Positions 49,001-55,745 of a DNA stretch of 64,000 nt are shown piece after piece. The first letter of the stretch is position 1. Every line of letters begins with the position of its first letter. Both the position numbers and the translations under genes were made by a program. Source of the DNA: Eledone cirrhosa (lineage: Eukaryota; Mollusca; Cephalopoda; Octopoda; Eledonidae); NCBI GenBank assembly GCA_964016885.1, contig OZ024740.1, positions 209,117,218 to 209,181,217 of the forward strand. The letters run 5' to 3'. The notes under the pieces are model-generated. The model saw nothing but the letters and a program-made list of their open reading frames with translations. It did no database searches and was not told the origin of the DNA.

Positions 49001-52000
49001 TTTATTAACCTGTATATATATATACTAAGCAAAAAAGAGGCAGTGAATTCAAGGTTTTAGCTTGATCATTTCATTTGGCAACCAGATGAAGTGATCAAGC
49101 TAAAACCTTGAATTCACTACAACTTTTTTGCTTAGAATATATATTTCTACACTCTACTTTTCCGTACTGAGTGCTCAATTTACACACATTTCATTAGTCC
49201 AATAAAGAATGAAAGACAGTTGATTCCTTTAGAATTAGATCATTAGACCCAAATAATATACTGTAACCAGTAGGAAATATATGTTGTTTAGACAAACAGA
49301 TGTAAACATTATTAAGATGGATTGGCAGTATCGGTAGAGGGTCGGACGCCATGCTTTGACGCATAGAGTTACGGCCCTTGCCATTCTGAGTTCAAATCCC
49401 GCCGAGGTTAACTTTGTCTTTCATCCTTACGGGGTCGATAAAATAAAGTACCAGTAATGTACTGGGTAATTGCTGGCCTTGTGCCAAAAAGTAGAAACAG
49501 TTATTAAGATTTAGGTAGAAATAATAGAACGTATTTTCACTTCTTAACTGAAATTATAAATGAAGTCACCTTTATTACTCAATCAAAAACACGTTAGAAC
49601 GAACATAAAAGTGGGAACATATAGCTATAAAAAAAATTTTGTTTTGTTCAGTGATGAAAGACAATTCACTAACTGAACTATTACAGCACAAGGGAGATAA
49701 CCTACACTAAATATAGAGTTGGAAATAGATCTTAGATATGGGTATATTTACGTAATAGATAGAGAAGGAATGGTACCAGAGCTGTCTATATCATCTTCAA
49801 TGTCATAAGAATGAAACAACATGTTACACTTGCATATAAGAACTTCTAAACAAACAATATTTTAATTTGAAAATTGAATTAGAATCTTTTGCCATATTTT
49901 GATTACAGATAATAGTCTAACAAGGCATATACGACCCAATAGCTGAAAAAAAATGGCCAGGGTGGTGTAATCAGTTTATCACCTATCCAGACAATAAGAA
50001 ATATGGGTTCGATTCCCATGTGTGCCGATGCCAATTTTTTTCTATTATGATGGCTTATATGCCATGCTGTTAGACTATTTTCTGTAGTTAAAATATAATC
50101 GTCTAATTCCATTTTCGATCACCTCCATATTTTAAACACACATGCTCATTTACATAAATATTTTAATGTTTACTAATTTAAATATATTTACTTTTAGTTT
50201 CAATTATTCCATGTTTTCTTTTCTTTTCAGAGCTCTTGGATTTGGTGCAACAAGAGGTCGATTATATATAAAACATCCAGAGTTATTCAAAGTAAGTCTT
50301 CATTGATTCACTCTATATTCAGGAATATTTGTAGAATGTATTCTTGATTTCTACCATTAAGGTTGTTTTGTGGCTCACACCTTCATAGGTTTAGCTGGAT
50401 TTCTATGAAAAGTTCACTTTACAACCACATGTTAACCAATGTCATAAGTGAATTTGGTGTAGAAACTGTATGAAGCCTTTTGTAAACGGTGCAATGATAA
50501 AATGCACCCAGCCCACTCTGTAAAGAGTAGTGTTGGTGCTAAGAATAAGAGCACCCAGTCCACTCTGTAAAGTTGTAGGGATAGTGCTATGATAAAAAGC
50601 ACCCAAATCAGTACTGTAAGGTAATGGTTTTGGTGCCTCAACGAAAATCACCAAGTCAACCCTGTAACATGGTAGTGCTGGAGTCATAATAAAATGTTCC
50701 CAATACATGTTGTAAAGTGATTGGGATTGGGAAGGGTTATCCAGCTATAGAAACCAAGCCAAAAATGACAACCTATCTAACCTATGCAAGCATGGATAAT
50801 AGATGTTAAATAGTGATAATGATGTTGTGTTTGTTTGTCTTTGGTATTGCTACTACAGGTGATGGTGTTTGTTTACATTTTACACTAACAGAAGCCTGTT
50901 GGTTCAGAAGTTAGATGGGTAAAAATCCATATACTACTTTAAAAAAAATAGATATGAAGGTTAGCATCAAAAAAGGCATCCAACTGTAGAATTCTACCTG
51001 AAAGTCTCATCCAATCCATGTCAATATAGAAAAATGGATGTAAAACCAACAATATTTATAAGTTTGATTAGATGATGCTGAAATATTTATTAAAGTATTG
51101 TGACCGTCTAACCCATGCTAGCGTGGAAGAACGGACGTAAAACGGTGATGATGATGTGGTTATCTAAATCATCCAGAAGTGCAGACTCCGCATTATTTGC
51201 CAGCCAGGGAGATTATGAGATACTGAGTATTCAAGGGAGATTTTCAAGGTTCAAGGAAAAAGAAGCAGACCACTGAAGGGATGTTAAGACAATATTTTGG
51301 AGGACTGCTTTTGATTTGTGAACAACTGATGTAAAATTGGGTCTATTGAAGGCAACATTGACCAGCAAAGGAGCTGATCATCACCATTATCATAAATATA
51401 ATTTTTATGTAAATAAGGTGGCAAATTGGCAGAGTCAGAGTGTTTAATTAATTACATCAGAGTGTTTAGTCCAGATCTCTGTGTTCTGAGGTCAAATCAC
51501 TCTAAGGCCAATTTATCCTTTCATCCTTTCAGGATTGATGAATAAAGTACTAACCAATCCAGGGCAATGCATTGACAGATTTGTTAGAGTGTTGGATGTA
51601 CTGCTTTGTGTTATCTCTCTCAGTTCTTTGTGTTTTGAGTTTATTGGTTACATTACTGGTATCAAGCTGTATCAGCCTTTCCCTTGGTTGTCATTAGTGG
51701 CACTGGAGAGGGGAGACTTGCCTGCATGAGGGAATACTGGTCTTCCACAATAGACTTTGTCCAGGCTTTCACCTTGGAGAAGAATTTTCCAAGTGCAGAC
51801 CCGTGGTCTCACACAATTCTGCCCCAATTGTTTCTGTTTGAAGTAATATATTTTCTTTTTATTACAGTATTCTGGAGATCAAGATGATAAACAGTGGTTA
51901 TTTGATAACAACCATATGCCTGCTATCGGAGGAAAAGCCTATATATTGTTATATAATGACATCGAAAGCCTTGCTAATACTGATGAATATCGGTAAGTTG

Positions 52001-53324
52001 AGATTATTTATTAGAAGTTAAAATGAAACAATAATTGATGGTCTACAAGGTTTGCTTTGAAACAAGGCAACCTCTCTAGTATTGGTGTCACTATGAAATA
52101 TATTTACTATTCTGAATAAAGTGGTTGACATTCAAACGTTTACAACATAAGGTAGGGAGGACTCTTCAGTCGCATCAAGGACATGACAACCTCTACAGTG
52201 TTTTACCAGTTGACATTAGGAAAGACATCCTGCTAGAAAAACCATGCTAAAAAAGTAGTGAGGAGTCTTCTGTCATGTCCAGGACATGACAACCTTTGCT
52301 AATGCTGGTATCACAATAAAATTTACCCAATACACTCTGTAAGGTGGTTGGCATTAGGAAGGACATCCAGCCATAGAAACCATGCTGTATTGAGCAAGAT
52401 ATGGCCTCTTGATCTGTTTAGGAGGTCAATAGCTCCAATTAAGTCCTGAGTTTGTAACAACTTGTCAAACCCATGCCAGCTTTGAAAAAAATAGATAGGA
52501 AATGATGATGACGATGATAAAGATAAACATTATCTTCACTAATTTTGAATTTTCTTTTGATCATTTTAATTCTTTAAAGAGTTAAAGTTTAACTCTTTAA
52601 ATACAAAACAAAATGTACTGGTACAAATTTCACTTAGAAGGTACTGGTCAACACAAGGTTATGATAAAAGATAATTGCCCAAAGTGTGGTTTTATTACTT
52701 ATTTTCACTGAAACACACAAAGTTTTGTTTGAAATTTTGGAAATGTGATTCTGGAATTCAATTTGCTTCCCTTAGAAATACAAAAATAAAAATGCTGGGG
52801 GAGATTTAATCCTTTTGTCACCAGATTTCTGATGAAAAATACTGCCTATGATTTTGAATTAATTCTGAAAATAATCAAGAACTTGGAGTGACATAGTAAT
52901 AATCTTTCTTGTTATTTATCTGTTTTTTTAAGCATATTACAAAGCAAATATCTTTACATCATAAAACCAGCGTCAGTTTTGGTATTAAAAGTGTTATACA
53001 AACGTTTGTTTTGTTTTTTGTGTGTATTTTTTGGCTAATTTTATTCTGTATTTAAAGCAAGTTACTATAAGCTTTGTGTAAATTCAACTAATGTTTAAAC
53101 AATTTGACAAATGCCAATTTTTAATTTACAGGGAAAACCCAAATGTGATACTCAGTGAATTGGTGCTGTTCAAGGTTCCTCTTTGGATGTTAGAAAAGAT
53201 GAAAAGGCAGATGAGTGCTCTACGTACAGATCTTCCTAAAACCAAAGCTCCAAGCTTAAACAATATACATTCCAACGATACAATTATTTCATTGGCTAAA
53301 GAAGTGCAACCAGCAGTTGTTCAG
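27240..53324 (+). CDS. DNTTIP1: DNTTIP1 (TdIF1) orthologue, 12 exons seen, 5' end not found
   Basis: Joined exons: 27240-30123, 38271-38374, 40463-40568, 41274-41375, 42866-42958, 45516-45587, 47456-47487, 48035-48095, 48782-48840, 50231-50291, 51868-51992, 53132-53324. All introns are GT-AG and every junction keeps frame. Exons 2-12 total 1,008 nt (336 codons), against about 329 residues in human DNTTIP1. The match is clearest from [12 protein letters not shown] through [29 protein letters not shown] and MLEKMKRQM to the C-terminus, and also in a dimerisation region containing [17 protein letters not shown]. Known role of the family: a nuclear, dimeric scaffold and DNA/nucleosome-binding subunit of the MiDAC deacetylase complex with HDAC1/2 and an ELM2-SANT protein. 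Odd: exon 1 adds 961 codons of low-complexity sequence absent from the vertebrate protein. The introns are full of transposons. The first exon lies upstream or was not recognised. Confidence 0.9.
30124..30985. other. Start of intron 1, no further exon seen
   Basis: AT-rich. CT run at 30563-30581 and a (TA) tract at 30689-30703. No coding block recognised. Confidence 0.45.
30986..31108 (+). mobile_element. SINE-1, 5'-truncated
   Basis: CGCCATGCTTTTCAGCATAG, GAGTTCAAATTCCGCC, CTTTGCCTTTCATCTTTACG GGGTCGATA, with an internal loss before AAACAATTATT. Confidence 0.75.
31127..32625 (-). pseudogene. LINE-1f copy with RT C-terminus and PHD region, degraded
   Basis: A CAT run at 31127-31140 marks its 3' end, followed by 3'-UTR blocks (31170-31560) and RT C-terminal coding remnants in reverse (31850-32300). 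A PHD finger with all eight ligand positions recognisable lies at about 32395-32550, except that its first Cys pair is partly worn. Several frameshifts. It abuts another copy in opposite orientation at about 32630. Confidence 0.8.
32630..33645 (+). pseudogene. LINE-1f copy in + orientation, head-to-head with the previous one
   Basis: Decayed coding for the [32 protein letters not shown] and GMDRY... regions (32640-32990) with stops. Then a 3'-UTR array of about seven ~50-bp units (GTAAAGTGGTCGTGTAGGTG, TCACAACAAAAAGCACCCAG) at about 33195-33500, and the 3' end TCTAACCCATGCTAGCGTGG...TTAAATGATGAT. Confidence 0.8.
33650..33715. repeat. (TA)n microsatellite
   Basis: About 60 bp of TA with a TG interruption, immediately after the LINE 3' end. 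Comparable tracts: 18907-18945, 22993-23029, 35240-35282, 39581-39637. Confidence 0.95.
33790..33990 (+). mobile_element. TTAA MITE family A, right end lost
   Basis: TTAACCCTTTAGCATTTAC at the left, the full core, then truncation after GAGAATTCTGGCCAGTG. Confidence 0.78.
33991..34867. other. Intron, no gene seen
   Basis: AT-rich with a few CA/TA tracts near 34550. No repeat recognised with confidence. Confidence 0.4.
34868..35159. repeat. Palindrome with 119-bp arms
   Basis: Left arm 34868-34986 and right arm 35041-35159 are near-perfect reverse complements (a few substitutions, e.g. CCTGCATG against CATGCCGG). The loop is 54 bp. Because of the symmetry, nearly the same peptide can be read from both strands; this is not a gene. 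(TA)n lies just outside the left arm. Confidence 0.92.
35303..35458. repeat. Near-perfect palindrome with 8-bp loop
   Basis: Left arm 35303-35374 (72 bp) pairs with 35383-35458; the only visible difference is a 4-bp insertion (TAAG) in the right arm. Spacer AGCTTGCC. (TA)n on both sides. Confidence 0.93.
35735..36260 (-). pseudogene. LINE-3f C-terminal fragment
   Basis: In reverse it encodes [28 protein letters not shown] and [13 protein letters not shown], the C-terminus of another non-LTR polymerase; the copy at 41446-41885 is better kept. The 3' end is an AATAAT run near 35731. The frame shifts near 36170. Confidence 0.8.
36261..36600. other. Intron; LINE 3'-UTR-like scraps
   Basis: Blocks such as GGCACCAGCACTAGGAAGGA and GCAGCTGGATGC resemble LINE-1f 3'-UTR units in reverse, strongly decayed; 36560-36615 may be a tRNA-like SINE head. 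Confidence 0.4.
36610..38165 (-). pseudogene. Long degraded LINE-1f copy reaching the RT N-terminal half
   Basis: In reverse: C-terminal and finger remnants (36650-37060), the VHQG/YADD neighbourhood (37130-37330), and the region before the palm (37370-37490). Further 5', at 37626-37814, [19 protein letters not shown] and a SSII block typical of the start of the RT domain. This is the most 5' LINE-1f sequence in the window. It is interrupted by a family A MITE at 37819-38053 and resumes after it. Confidence 0.78.
37819..38053 (+). mobile_element. TTAA MITE family A inserted in a LINE
   Basis: TTAACCTTTCAGCATTTATA to AAATGCTAAAGGGTTA. The flanking LINE sequence is continuous if the MITE and one TTAA copy are removed. 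Confidence 0.8.
38271..38374 (+). CDS. DNTTIP1: DNTTIP1 exon 2
   Basis: The acceptor is TTCTCTTTCAG and the donor is GTAAGA. It encodes [14 protein letters not shown] and onward, 34 codons plus two bases. It corresponds to the N-terminal segment of vertebrate DNTTIP1 just before the dimerisation domain (NPWN...), where similarity is weak. An in-frame ATG at 38286 could start a short isoform lacking the giant exon. Confidence 0.8.
38375..40462. other. Intron 2: microsatellites and LINE scrap
   Basis: A long ACATAC/ATATAC-type low-complexity tract at about 39090-39460; (TA)n then (CA)/(TG) at 39581-39690; a LINE-1f 3' end in + orientation at about 39860-39972 (CCATCCAACCCTTGTTAACA, GATGATGATGG); a CTCA/TCAC-rich tract at 40120-40400. 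Confidence 0.6.
40463..40568 (+). CDS. DNTTIP1: DNTTIP1 exon 3, dimerisation region
   Basis: The acceptor is TTTAATTCCAG and the donor is GTAAGT; one base completes a Lys codon, then 35 codons follow. The stretch [20 protein letters not shown] aligns with the start of the DNTTIP1 N-terminal helical domain (human SMDLLRAVLQPSINEEI), which in the family mediates homodimerisation and contact with HDAC1/ELM2-SANT partners. Confidence 0.88.
40569..41273. other. Intron 3: SINE remnant and a short tandem duplication
   Basis: 40640-40815 is a worn SINE-1 (TTCAAATCCCATCATGG, CTTTGCCTTTCATCCTTCTG, CTAGCCTTGTGCCAAA). At 40996-41083 a ~43-bp unit (GTGGGTATTTGTTCCAGCTC T) occurs twice. Confidence 0.6.
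41274..41375 (+). CDS. DNTTIP1: DNTTIP1 exon 4, dimerisation region
   Basis: There are 34 codons, phase 0 at both ends. [15 protein letters not shown] continues the helical dimerisation domain (human KFFQKAALNVRDNVG). The donor is GTTTGT, the weakest in the gene. The reading frame stays open past the donor into a LINE-derived segment, ending with a stop at 41778-41780 (see findings). Confidence 0.88.
41446..41885 (+). pseudogene. LINE-3f C-terminal coding segment inside intron 4
   Basis: An open frame to a stop at 41778-41780 encodes the C-terminus of a non-LTR polymerase: [55 protein letters not shown]. The 3' UTR ends in an ATT run at about 41870-41890. No RT core, so inactive. It begins at most about 70 bp after the exon 4 donor and shares the exon's frame. 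Sister copy in reverse at 35735-36260. Confidence 0.85.
41905..42109 (+). mobile_element. TTAA MITE family B
   Basis: Core TTTCTCAATATTAAACTAGT, AAAGGTTTTAATTTAGATAT; the right terminus is TTGGTGTTGAAAGGGTTAA; the left end is not clear. Confidence 0.6.
42289..42466 (-). mobile_element. TTAA MITE family A, short
   Basis: TTAACCCTTAAGCATTAAAA to AAATGCTAAAGGGTTAA; both ends present, with an internal deletion near the right end. Confidence 0.8.
42866..42958 (+). CDS. DNTTIP1: DNTTIP1 exon 5
   Basis: The acceptor is a long T tract then CCAG, and the donor is GTAAGT. It holds 31 codons in phase 0. AKKMYVPDR corresponds to the end of the dimerisation domain (human QAKLLFSDGEK); the remainder is a Thr-rich linker. 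Confidence 0.85.
42959..43406. other. Intron 5 start: LINE scrap and C run
   Basis: 42980-43060 holds a LINE 3'-UTR scrap (TGGTTTCTATGGCTGGATGC, GGGTGATTTTTATTGTGGCA). A run of about 17 C and a CA tract at 43061-43096. Confidence 0.6.
43407..43592 (-). mobile_element. LINE-2f 3'-end fragment
   Basis: CAT run, TTTCCATGGTTGTGTGGATT, CATTCCTTTGTCATCTCCTC, CAGGTCTTCCTCAGTCTACC. Matches 18951-19190 and 45139-45485. Confidence 0.68.
43890..44104 (+). mobile_element. TTAA MITE family B with a LINE 3' scrap inside
   Basis: Left TTAACCCATTTATAACCATA, right GGTATCAAAAGAGTTGAT. Between them, 44010-44062 is a LINE 3' end (GCCATGCCAGCATGAGAAGC, GATGATGATGATGAT). Confidence 0.6.
44387..44570. mobile_element. 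Mariner-type MITE with terminal inverted repeats
   Basis: TA/CGAGGGTCGGCTGAAAAAGT at the left pairs with ACTTTTCAGCCTACCCTCG/TA at the right; the TA on each side (44385-44386, 44571-44572) fits the Tc1/mariner target duplication. No transposase. Confidence 0.82.
44575..45138. other. Intron 5: SINE remnant and LINE 3' end
   Basis: 44610-44735 is a SINE variant (GAATTGGCAGGGTCATTAGA, CTCAAATCCTGCCAAGTTAA). 44738-44800 is a LINE 3' end with a CAT run. No coding block. Confidence 0.55.
45139..45485 (-). pseudogene. LINE-2f 3' part with decayed RT C-terminus
   Basis: CAT run at 45144-45158; in reverse, fragments of the VIVMEDD.., [11 protein letters not shown] and GRPRKT type, broken by frameshifts. 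The longest of three LINE-2f pieces here. Confidence 0.65.
45516..45587 (+). CDS. DNTTIP1: DNTTIP1 exon 6, basic linker
   Basis: There are 24 codons in phase 0; the acceptor is CTTTTCCAG and the donor GTAAAA. A KRR cluster, an acidic SDTDSD stretch and a closing LPVQKKK match the human LPKKRKGRPP linker. The AT-hook is completed by the next exon. Confidence 0.85.
45638..45850 (+). mobile_element. SINE-3, best copy
   Basis: GTGTGGCTGAGTGGTTAGAG (A-box-like), GTGAGTTCGATTCCCGG (B box), CTTGGGCAAGACACTTTATT body. It is tRNA-derived: the first ~75 bp read like a tRNA gene but lack a proper cloverleaf end, and the SINE body follows. Confidence 0.8.
46332..46680 (+). pseudogene. LINE-4f polymerase C-terminal fragment
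   Basis: Reading across frameshifts gives [15 protein letters not shown], then [34 protein letters not shown], the C-terminus of a further non-LTR polymerase. It starts right after a CCTTGACAG acceptor-like site, which makes 46332-46375 look like an exon although it is transposon DNA. Confidence 0.75.
46750..47130 (-). repeat. LINE-1f 3'-UTR array of ~55-bp units
   Basis: About six units of the type ACTACCACCTTACAG...GACTGGGTGCTTTTTATTGTGG CACCAGCA. Same array as at 33195-33500 and 50490-50720. Confidence 0.75.
47225..47408 (+). mobile_element. SINE-1, full length with 19-bp target-site duplication
   Basis: From GGCGGTGAATTGGCAGTATC to AGTAGAAACA, with B box GTTCAAATCCC. Flanked by ATTATTTTTTACATACTAT at 47206-47224 and 47409-47427, identical. 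A recent, intact insertion about 30 bp upstream of exon 7. Confidence 0.92.
47456..47487 (+). CDS. DNTTIP1: DNTTIP1 exon 7, AT-hook-like micro-exon
   Basis: This is a 32-nt micro-exon with acceptor TTACACAG and donor GTGAGT. It reads [10 protein letters not shown] plus two bases, and joined to exon 6 gives a Lys run followed by GRPP, as in the human AT-hook-like DNA-binding linker. Phase fits exon 6 directly, with nothing in between. Confidence 0.85.
47488..48034. other. Intron 7: LINE 3'-end scrap
   Basis: 47575-47670 is a reverse LINE 3' end (CATACGTGCATGGGTTAGAC AGGTCAGATGACC); 47835-47915 resembles LINE RT sequence (GCTAAGTACTTATGCTACAT, TTTGTTTCACTAGGAAGATG). The rest is AT-rich. Confidence 0.5.
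48035..48095 (+). CDS. DNTTIP1: DNTTIP1 exon 8
   Basis: There are 20 codons after one split base; the donor is [15 protein letters not shown] matches human EPIRREGPK at the entry to the C-terminal DNA-binding domain. Confidence 0.9.
48128..48205. repeat. Hairpin palindrome, 32-bp arms
   Basis: TGAAGACCCTAGTTCTAAAA...CATCA (48128-48159) pairs with 48174-48205; 14-bp loop. It lies 33 bp after the exon 8 donor. Confidence 0.85.
48206..48781. other. Intron 8 remainder, no gene
   Basis: 48395-48525 resembles the old repeat at 26100-26260. AT-rich otherwise; 48640-48740 looks like part of MITE family B. Confidence 0.4.
48782..48840 (+). CDS. DNTTIP1: DNTTIP1 exon 9, C-terminal domain
   Basis: There are 19 codons plus two bases; the donor is [25 protein letters not shown] aligns without gaps to human WDPARLNESTTFVLGSRAN, the start of the SKI/SNO/DAC-like domain that binds DNA and nucleosomes. 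Confidence 0.93.
49021..49143. repeat. Hairpin palindrome, ~55-bp arms
   Basis: Left arm 49021-49074 and right arm 49086-49143 pair over almost their whole length (GTGAATTCAAGGTTTTAGCT TGATCA); 11-bp loop. (TA)n at both outer ends. Confidence 0.9.
49319..49500 (+). mobile_element. SINE-1, full length with target-site duplication
   Basis: GGATTGGCAGTATCGGTAGA to AAAAAGTAGAAACAG; flanked by TTATTAAGAT at 49309-49318 and 49501-49510. Confidence 0.88.
49511..50230. other. Intron 9 remainder
   Basis: 49950-50035 contains a tRNA-like block (GGGTTCGATTCCCATG), perhaps a SINE head; otherwise nothing recognised. Confidence 0.4.
50231..50291 (+). CDS. DNTTIP1: DNTTIP1 exon 10, C-terminal domain
   Basis: One split base plus 20 codons; the donor is [26 protein letters not shown] aligns to human ALGMGGTRGRIYIKHPHLFK, one of the most conserved parts of the family. 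Confidence 0.94.
50292..51420 (+). repeat. Intron 10: LINE-1f 3'-end pieces
   Basis: 50490-50825 holds about four ~54-bp 3'-UTR units and the end CATGGATAATAGATGTTAAA. 51090-51155 is another end (CCCATGCTAGCGTGGAAGAA, ACGGTGATGATGATG). 51160-51400 is a LINE-like scrap. Confidence 0.65.
51420..51560 (+). mobile_element. SINE-1-like variant
   Basis: GTGGCAAATTGGCAGAGTCA, GAGGTCAAATCACTCTAAGG, TTATCCTTTCATCCTTTCAG GATTGATGAATAAAGTAC. Worn. Confidence 0.55.
51868..51992 (+). CDS. DNTTIP1: DNTTIP1 exon 11, C-terminal domain
   Basis: There are 41 codons plus two bases. [11 protein letters not shown], the GGK turn and the [11 protein letters not shown] end match human YAADPQDKHWL, GGK and IRDLAASDDYR. 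This is the central part of the SKI/SNO/DAC-like fold. The donor is GTAAGT. Confidence 0.94.
51993..52805 (+). repeat. Intron 11: LINE-1f 3'-UTR blocks and 3' end
   Basis: About three units at 52060-52390 (GACAACCTCTCTAGTATTGG, AGGTGGTTGGCATTAGGAAG GACATCCAGCC) and an end at 52460-52520 with GATGATGACGATGAT. 52560-52805 is AT-rich with no match. Confidence 0.65.
52806..52996 (+). mobile_element. TTAA MITE family B
   Basis: TTAATCCTTTTGTCACCAGA to GGTATTAAAAGTGTTA, with the core TTCTGAAAATAATCAAGAAC TTGG. It ends 135 bp before exon 12. Confidence 0.7.
53132..53324 (+). CDS. DNTTIP1: DNTTIP1 exon 12, C-terminal helix and tail
   Basis: One split base plus 64 codons. [19 protein letters not shown] matches human LPSWMVEKMRKYMETLRTE near the C-terminus. 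After VVQ there is a plausible donor (CAG/GTAAAT). If it is not used, the frame stays open to a stop at 53382-53384, with an AATAAA at 53586-53591. The human protein ends soon after this point, so this is the last or next-to-last coding exon. Confidence 0.88.
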
Positions 53325-54085
53325 GTAAATTACCAAGCTTATAAATTTTATCTAACACTATCTAAACTATATTTACTGTTATAAGTAGTAAAATAACATT
53401 AAACCTATATTTATAAACAATCATATCCAAATTATGGGTGTTTATTACAAAGTAGTTTCTGCAGTTAAACCTTTCTTAATTAGTGCTAGTCAAAGTTAAA
53501 ATAGGTTAGTTAAAGAATGTAGCTCTCAATATTGACCAGTGGTTAGTGACATCTTGGTAAGAGATAGTCAGACTCAGAGTCACACAATAAATTGGAGAAC
53601 AATGGTATAGAAGCTGAAAAATCCTTCAACTAGATATAGGTTCAAAAAAGTACTAAATGACGTGCATGACAAAGAGAAAGAGATGACGACATATAAAACC
53701 TAGATGACATCATCGTCGTTTTTACATCTATTTTTCCATGTTTGCATGGTTTGGACAGTTGGGAGTTTCTGCGAGACAACCTACAAACGAGAACTGTAGT
53801 TGACGCAAATTCCTAGTTATACGAAAGGTATGGTAGTGGTCAGGTCAGGCTTTTGTCTGCTACAGGTACCATGTAACCCAGTAAACCTAACTCATGTGGT
53901 TGGCGACTAAACCAGCTCCCTCCATCATGACCCTGGTCTGGTAAGGCTGGTAGGTGAACCTCCAGCAGCATAAAAAATGAGTTGTAAAAGGTGAATGAAC
54001 TCTTCAGAGTCAATGACGATCTACCCCAATTATGAGTTAAATTGCCTCACCAACCTGCAATTGGCAATGCATAGTGAGTAAGGCT
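53325..54085. other. Region after the last recognised DNTTIP1 exon
   Basis: In-frame stop 53382-53384 if the donor is not used; AATAAA at 53586-53591. 53715-54060 is an interspersed repeat (TTTACATCTATTTTTCCATG TTTGCATGG, then CAGGTCAGGCTTTTGTCTGC) of an unassigned family. Confidence 0.45.
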
Positions 54086-55445
54086 ACACCCCTGACATGA
54101 CCAAAACTAAAAAGAAAATGGTGAAGATCAACCAGGAAGGGGTTCTTCCAAAAGGAGTCAGGAGGCTCTGTATTGGATTGGATCATGGTCATGGAATAGT
54201 ACAGTAAATAGAGCCATGGAAGCTAATAGATAAGTTTGGAAGGATTGAAAGAAAGATATAAACAAGGACTATATCAGCTAGCTAAGAGAGAAACTAAACA
54301 TCAGGTATATCCAACAGAGGGACAAGCTACTGAAGTTGACAGCTATACAATCAAACATGTAGTTATGGATATGAAAACAGGGATAGACATTGTGATGCTA
54401 AAAATATCTGGTAAAGTAGGTATATGCTAATCAGCATGTGTCAGACCCAATGACCAGCATAACAGAGTGATCACCAACTGCTACAGGGGAAATGGAGGTT
54501 CTCTAAAATATAATAACTACAGAAACATCAAACTGAAGAATCAAGTTTTCATAGTGGAATCTGATGAAGATTTAGCAAAGAACTTCCAAACATAAAAGCA
54601 AAATCTAGAATCAAGAGGCCTCAACATTTTTAGTCAGTGAGAAAGAAGACAGGACCCTGATATCATCTAGGAAGTGGCCATATGCTTGTTTTACAGAAAA
54701 GAAAGTAGGTAAAAATTCTATACTGTGTGTGCAATGTAAACTATGGATACACAAGAGATGTAGTGGGATCACAGTGAAGCTGACAAAGAAGTCTTCCTGT
54801 ATAGCAGATGTGCAAAAATAGTTAACAGTAAAAATGACTATAAAATAAACTTTTTTAAATGCTTGGAAGGTTCTCTAGAAGTAGTTGATACCTTTTGTTG
54901 CCTATGTGACCTAATTAACAGAAGGAAATGTCCCAAAAAGATACTAGCTAGAATAAAAATGGGATAGGGTAAGTTAAGAGTGCTATTAGCTCTTGACAAA
55001 AAAGGGATTCTCACTCAGAGTGAAAAGTAGATTGTATGATGATTGTGCATGAAGTGCAATGTTGCATGGTAGCAAGATATAGATACAGAATGCAGAGGAT
55101 GCATGATGGTTGGAAAGAAATAAGGCGAGCATGCTTCACTGGTTGCATAATGTTAGTGTGCATGAATGATAGAGCACCAATGAGAAAATCTGGCTTTAAG
55201 AACAACTTTAGTGTGCAAGAGAGAAGTCTGTGTTAGTCCAGACATTATGTGTATGAAGGCTGATATTTGGGTAAAGAAGTGCCAAGCAGCCTGTGGAAGA
55301 GGAAAACATAGGAAGAAGAGATGTCAAATGGTTAAACCTTATGTAGGAGGTAGCAGAGGACTGCAACAAATAGTGAGAAACCTATCCAACCCATGCAAGC
55401 TTAGTAAAACAGACACAGAAGTGATGATGAAGAGGATGATGACTT
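54086..55445 (+). pseudogene. Degraded LINE-1f copy in + orientation
   Basis: Recognisable pieces: a PHD finger with VGKNSILCVQCKLWIHKRCS (about 54692-54760), the TKKGFSLRVKSRLYDDC block (about 54993-55048), and a 3' end CCTATCCAACCCATGCAAGC with GATGATG (55380-55442). Many stops and small deletions. Confidence 0.75.
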
Positions 55446-55547
55446 TCAAGTTCACATGATTAACAAATCCATACTATATTCTATAAAAATAATGAACAGA
55501 TGCAGTTATATTAAATCATTACATACACACTCACACACACATGTATA

Positions 55548-55745
55548 GGTGCAGGCATGGCAGTATGGTAAAGAAATTTACTTCACATCCACATGGTTCC
55601 TAGTTTAAAGCTATTGCATGGTACCTTAGGCAAGTGTCTTCTATTACAGCCTTGGGTTGACTAGACTAATACCTTGTGTGTAGAATTTGATAGTCTGAAA
55701 CTACGCAGAAGTCTGTCCTGTATGTGTGTGTGTGTATCTGTCAGT
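55548..55745 (+). mobile_element. SINE-2 copy
   Basis: GGTGCAGGCATGGCAGTATG head, CACATGGTTCCTAGTTTAAAG (worn B box), GGCAAGTGTCTTCTATTACA GCC, TGTGTGTGTGTG tail. Confidence 0.75.
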
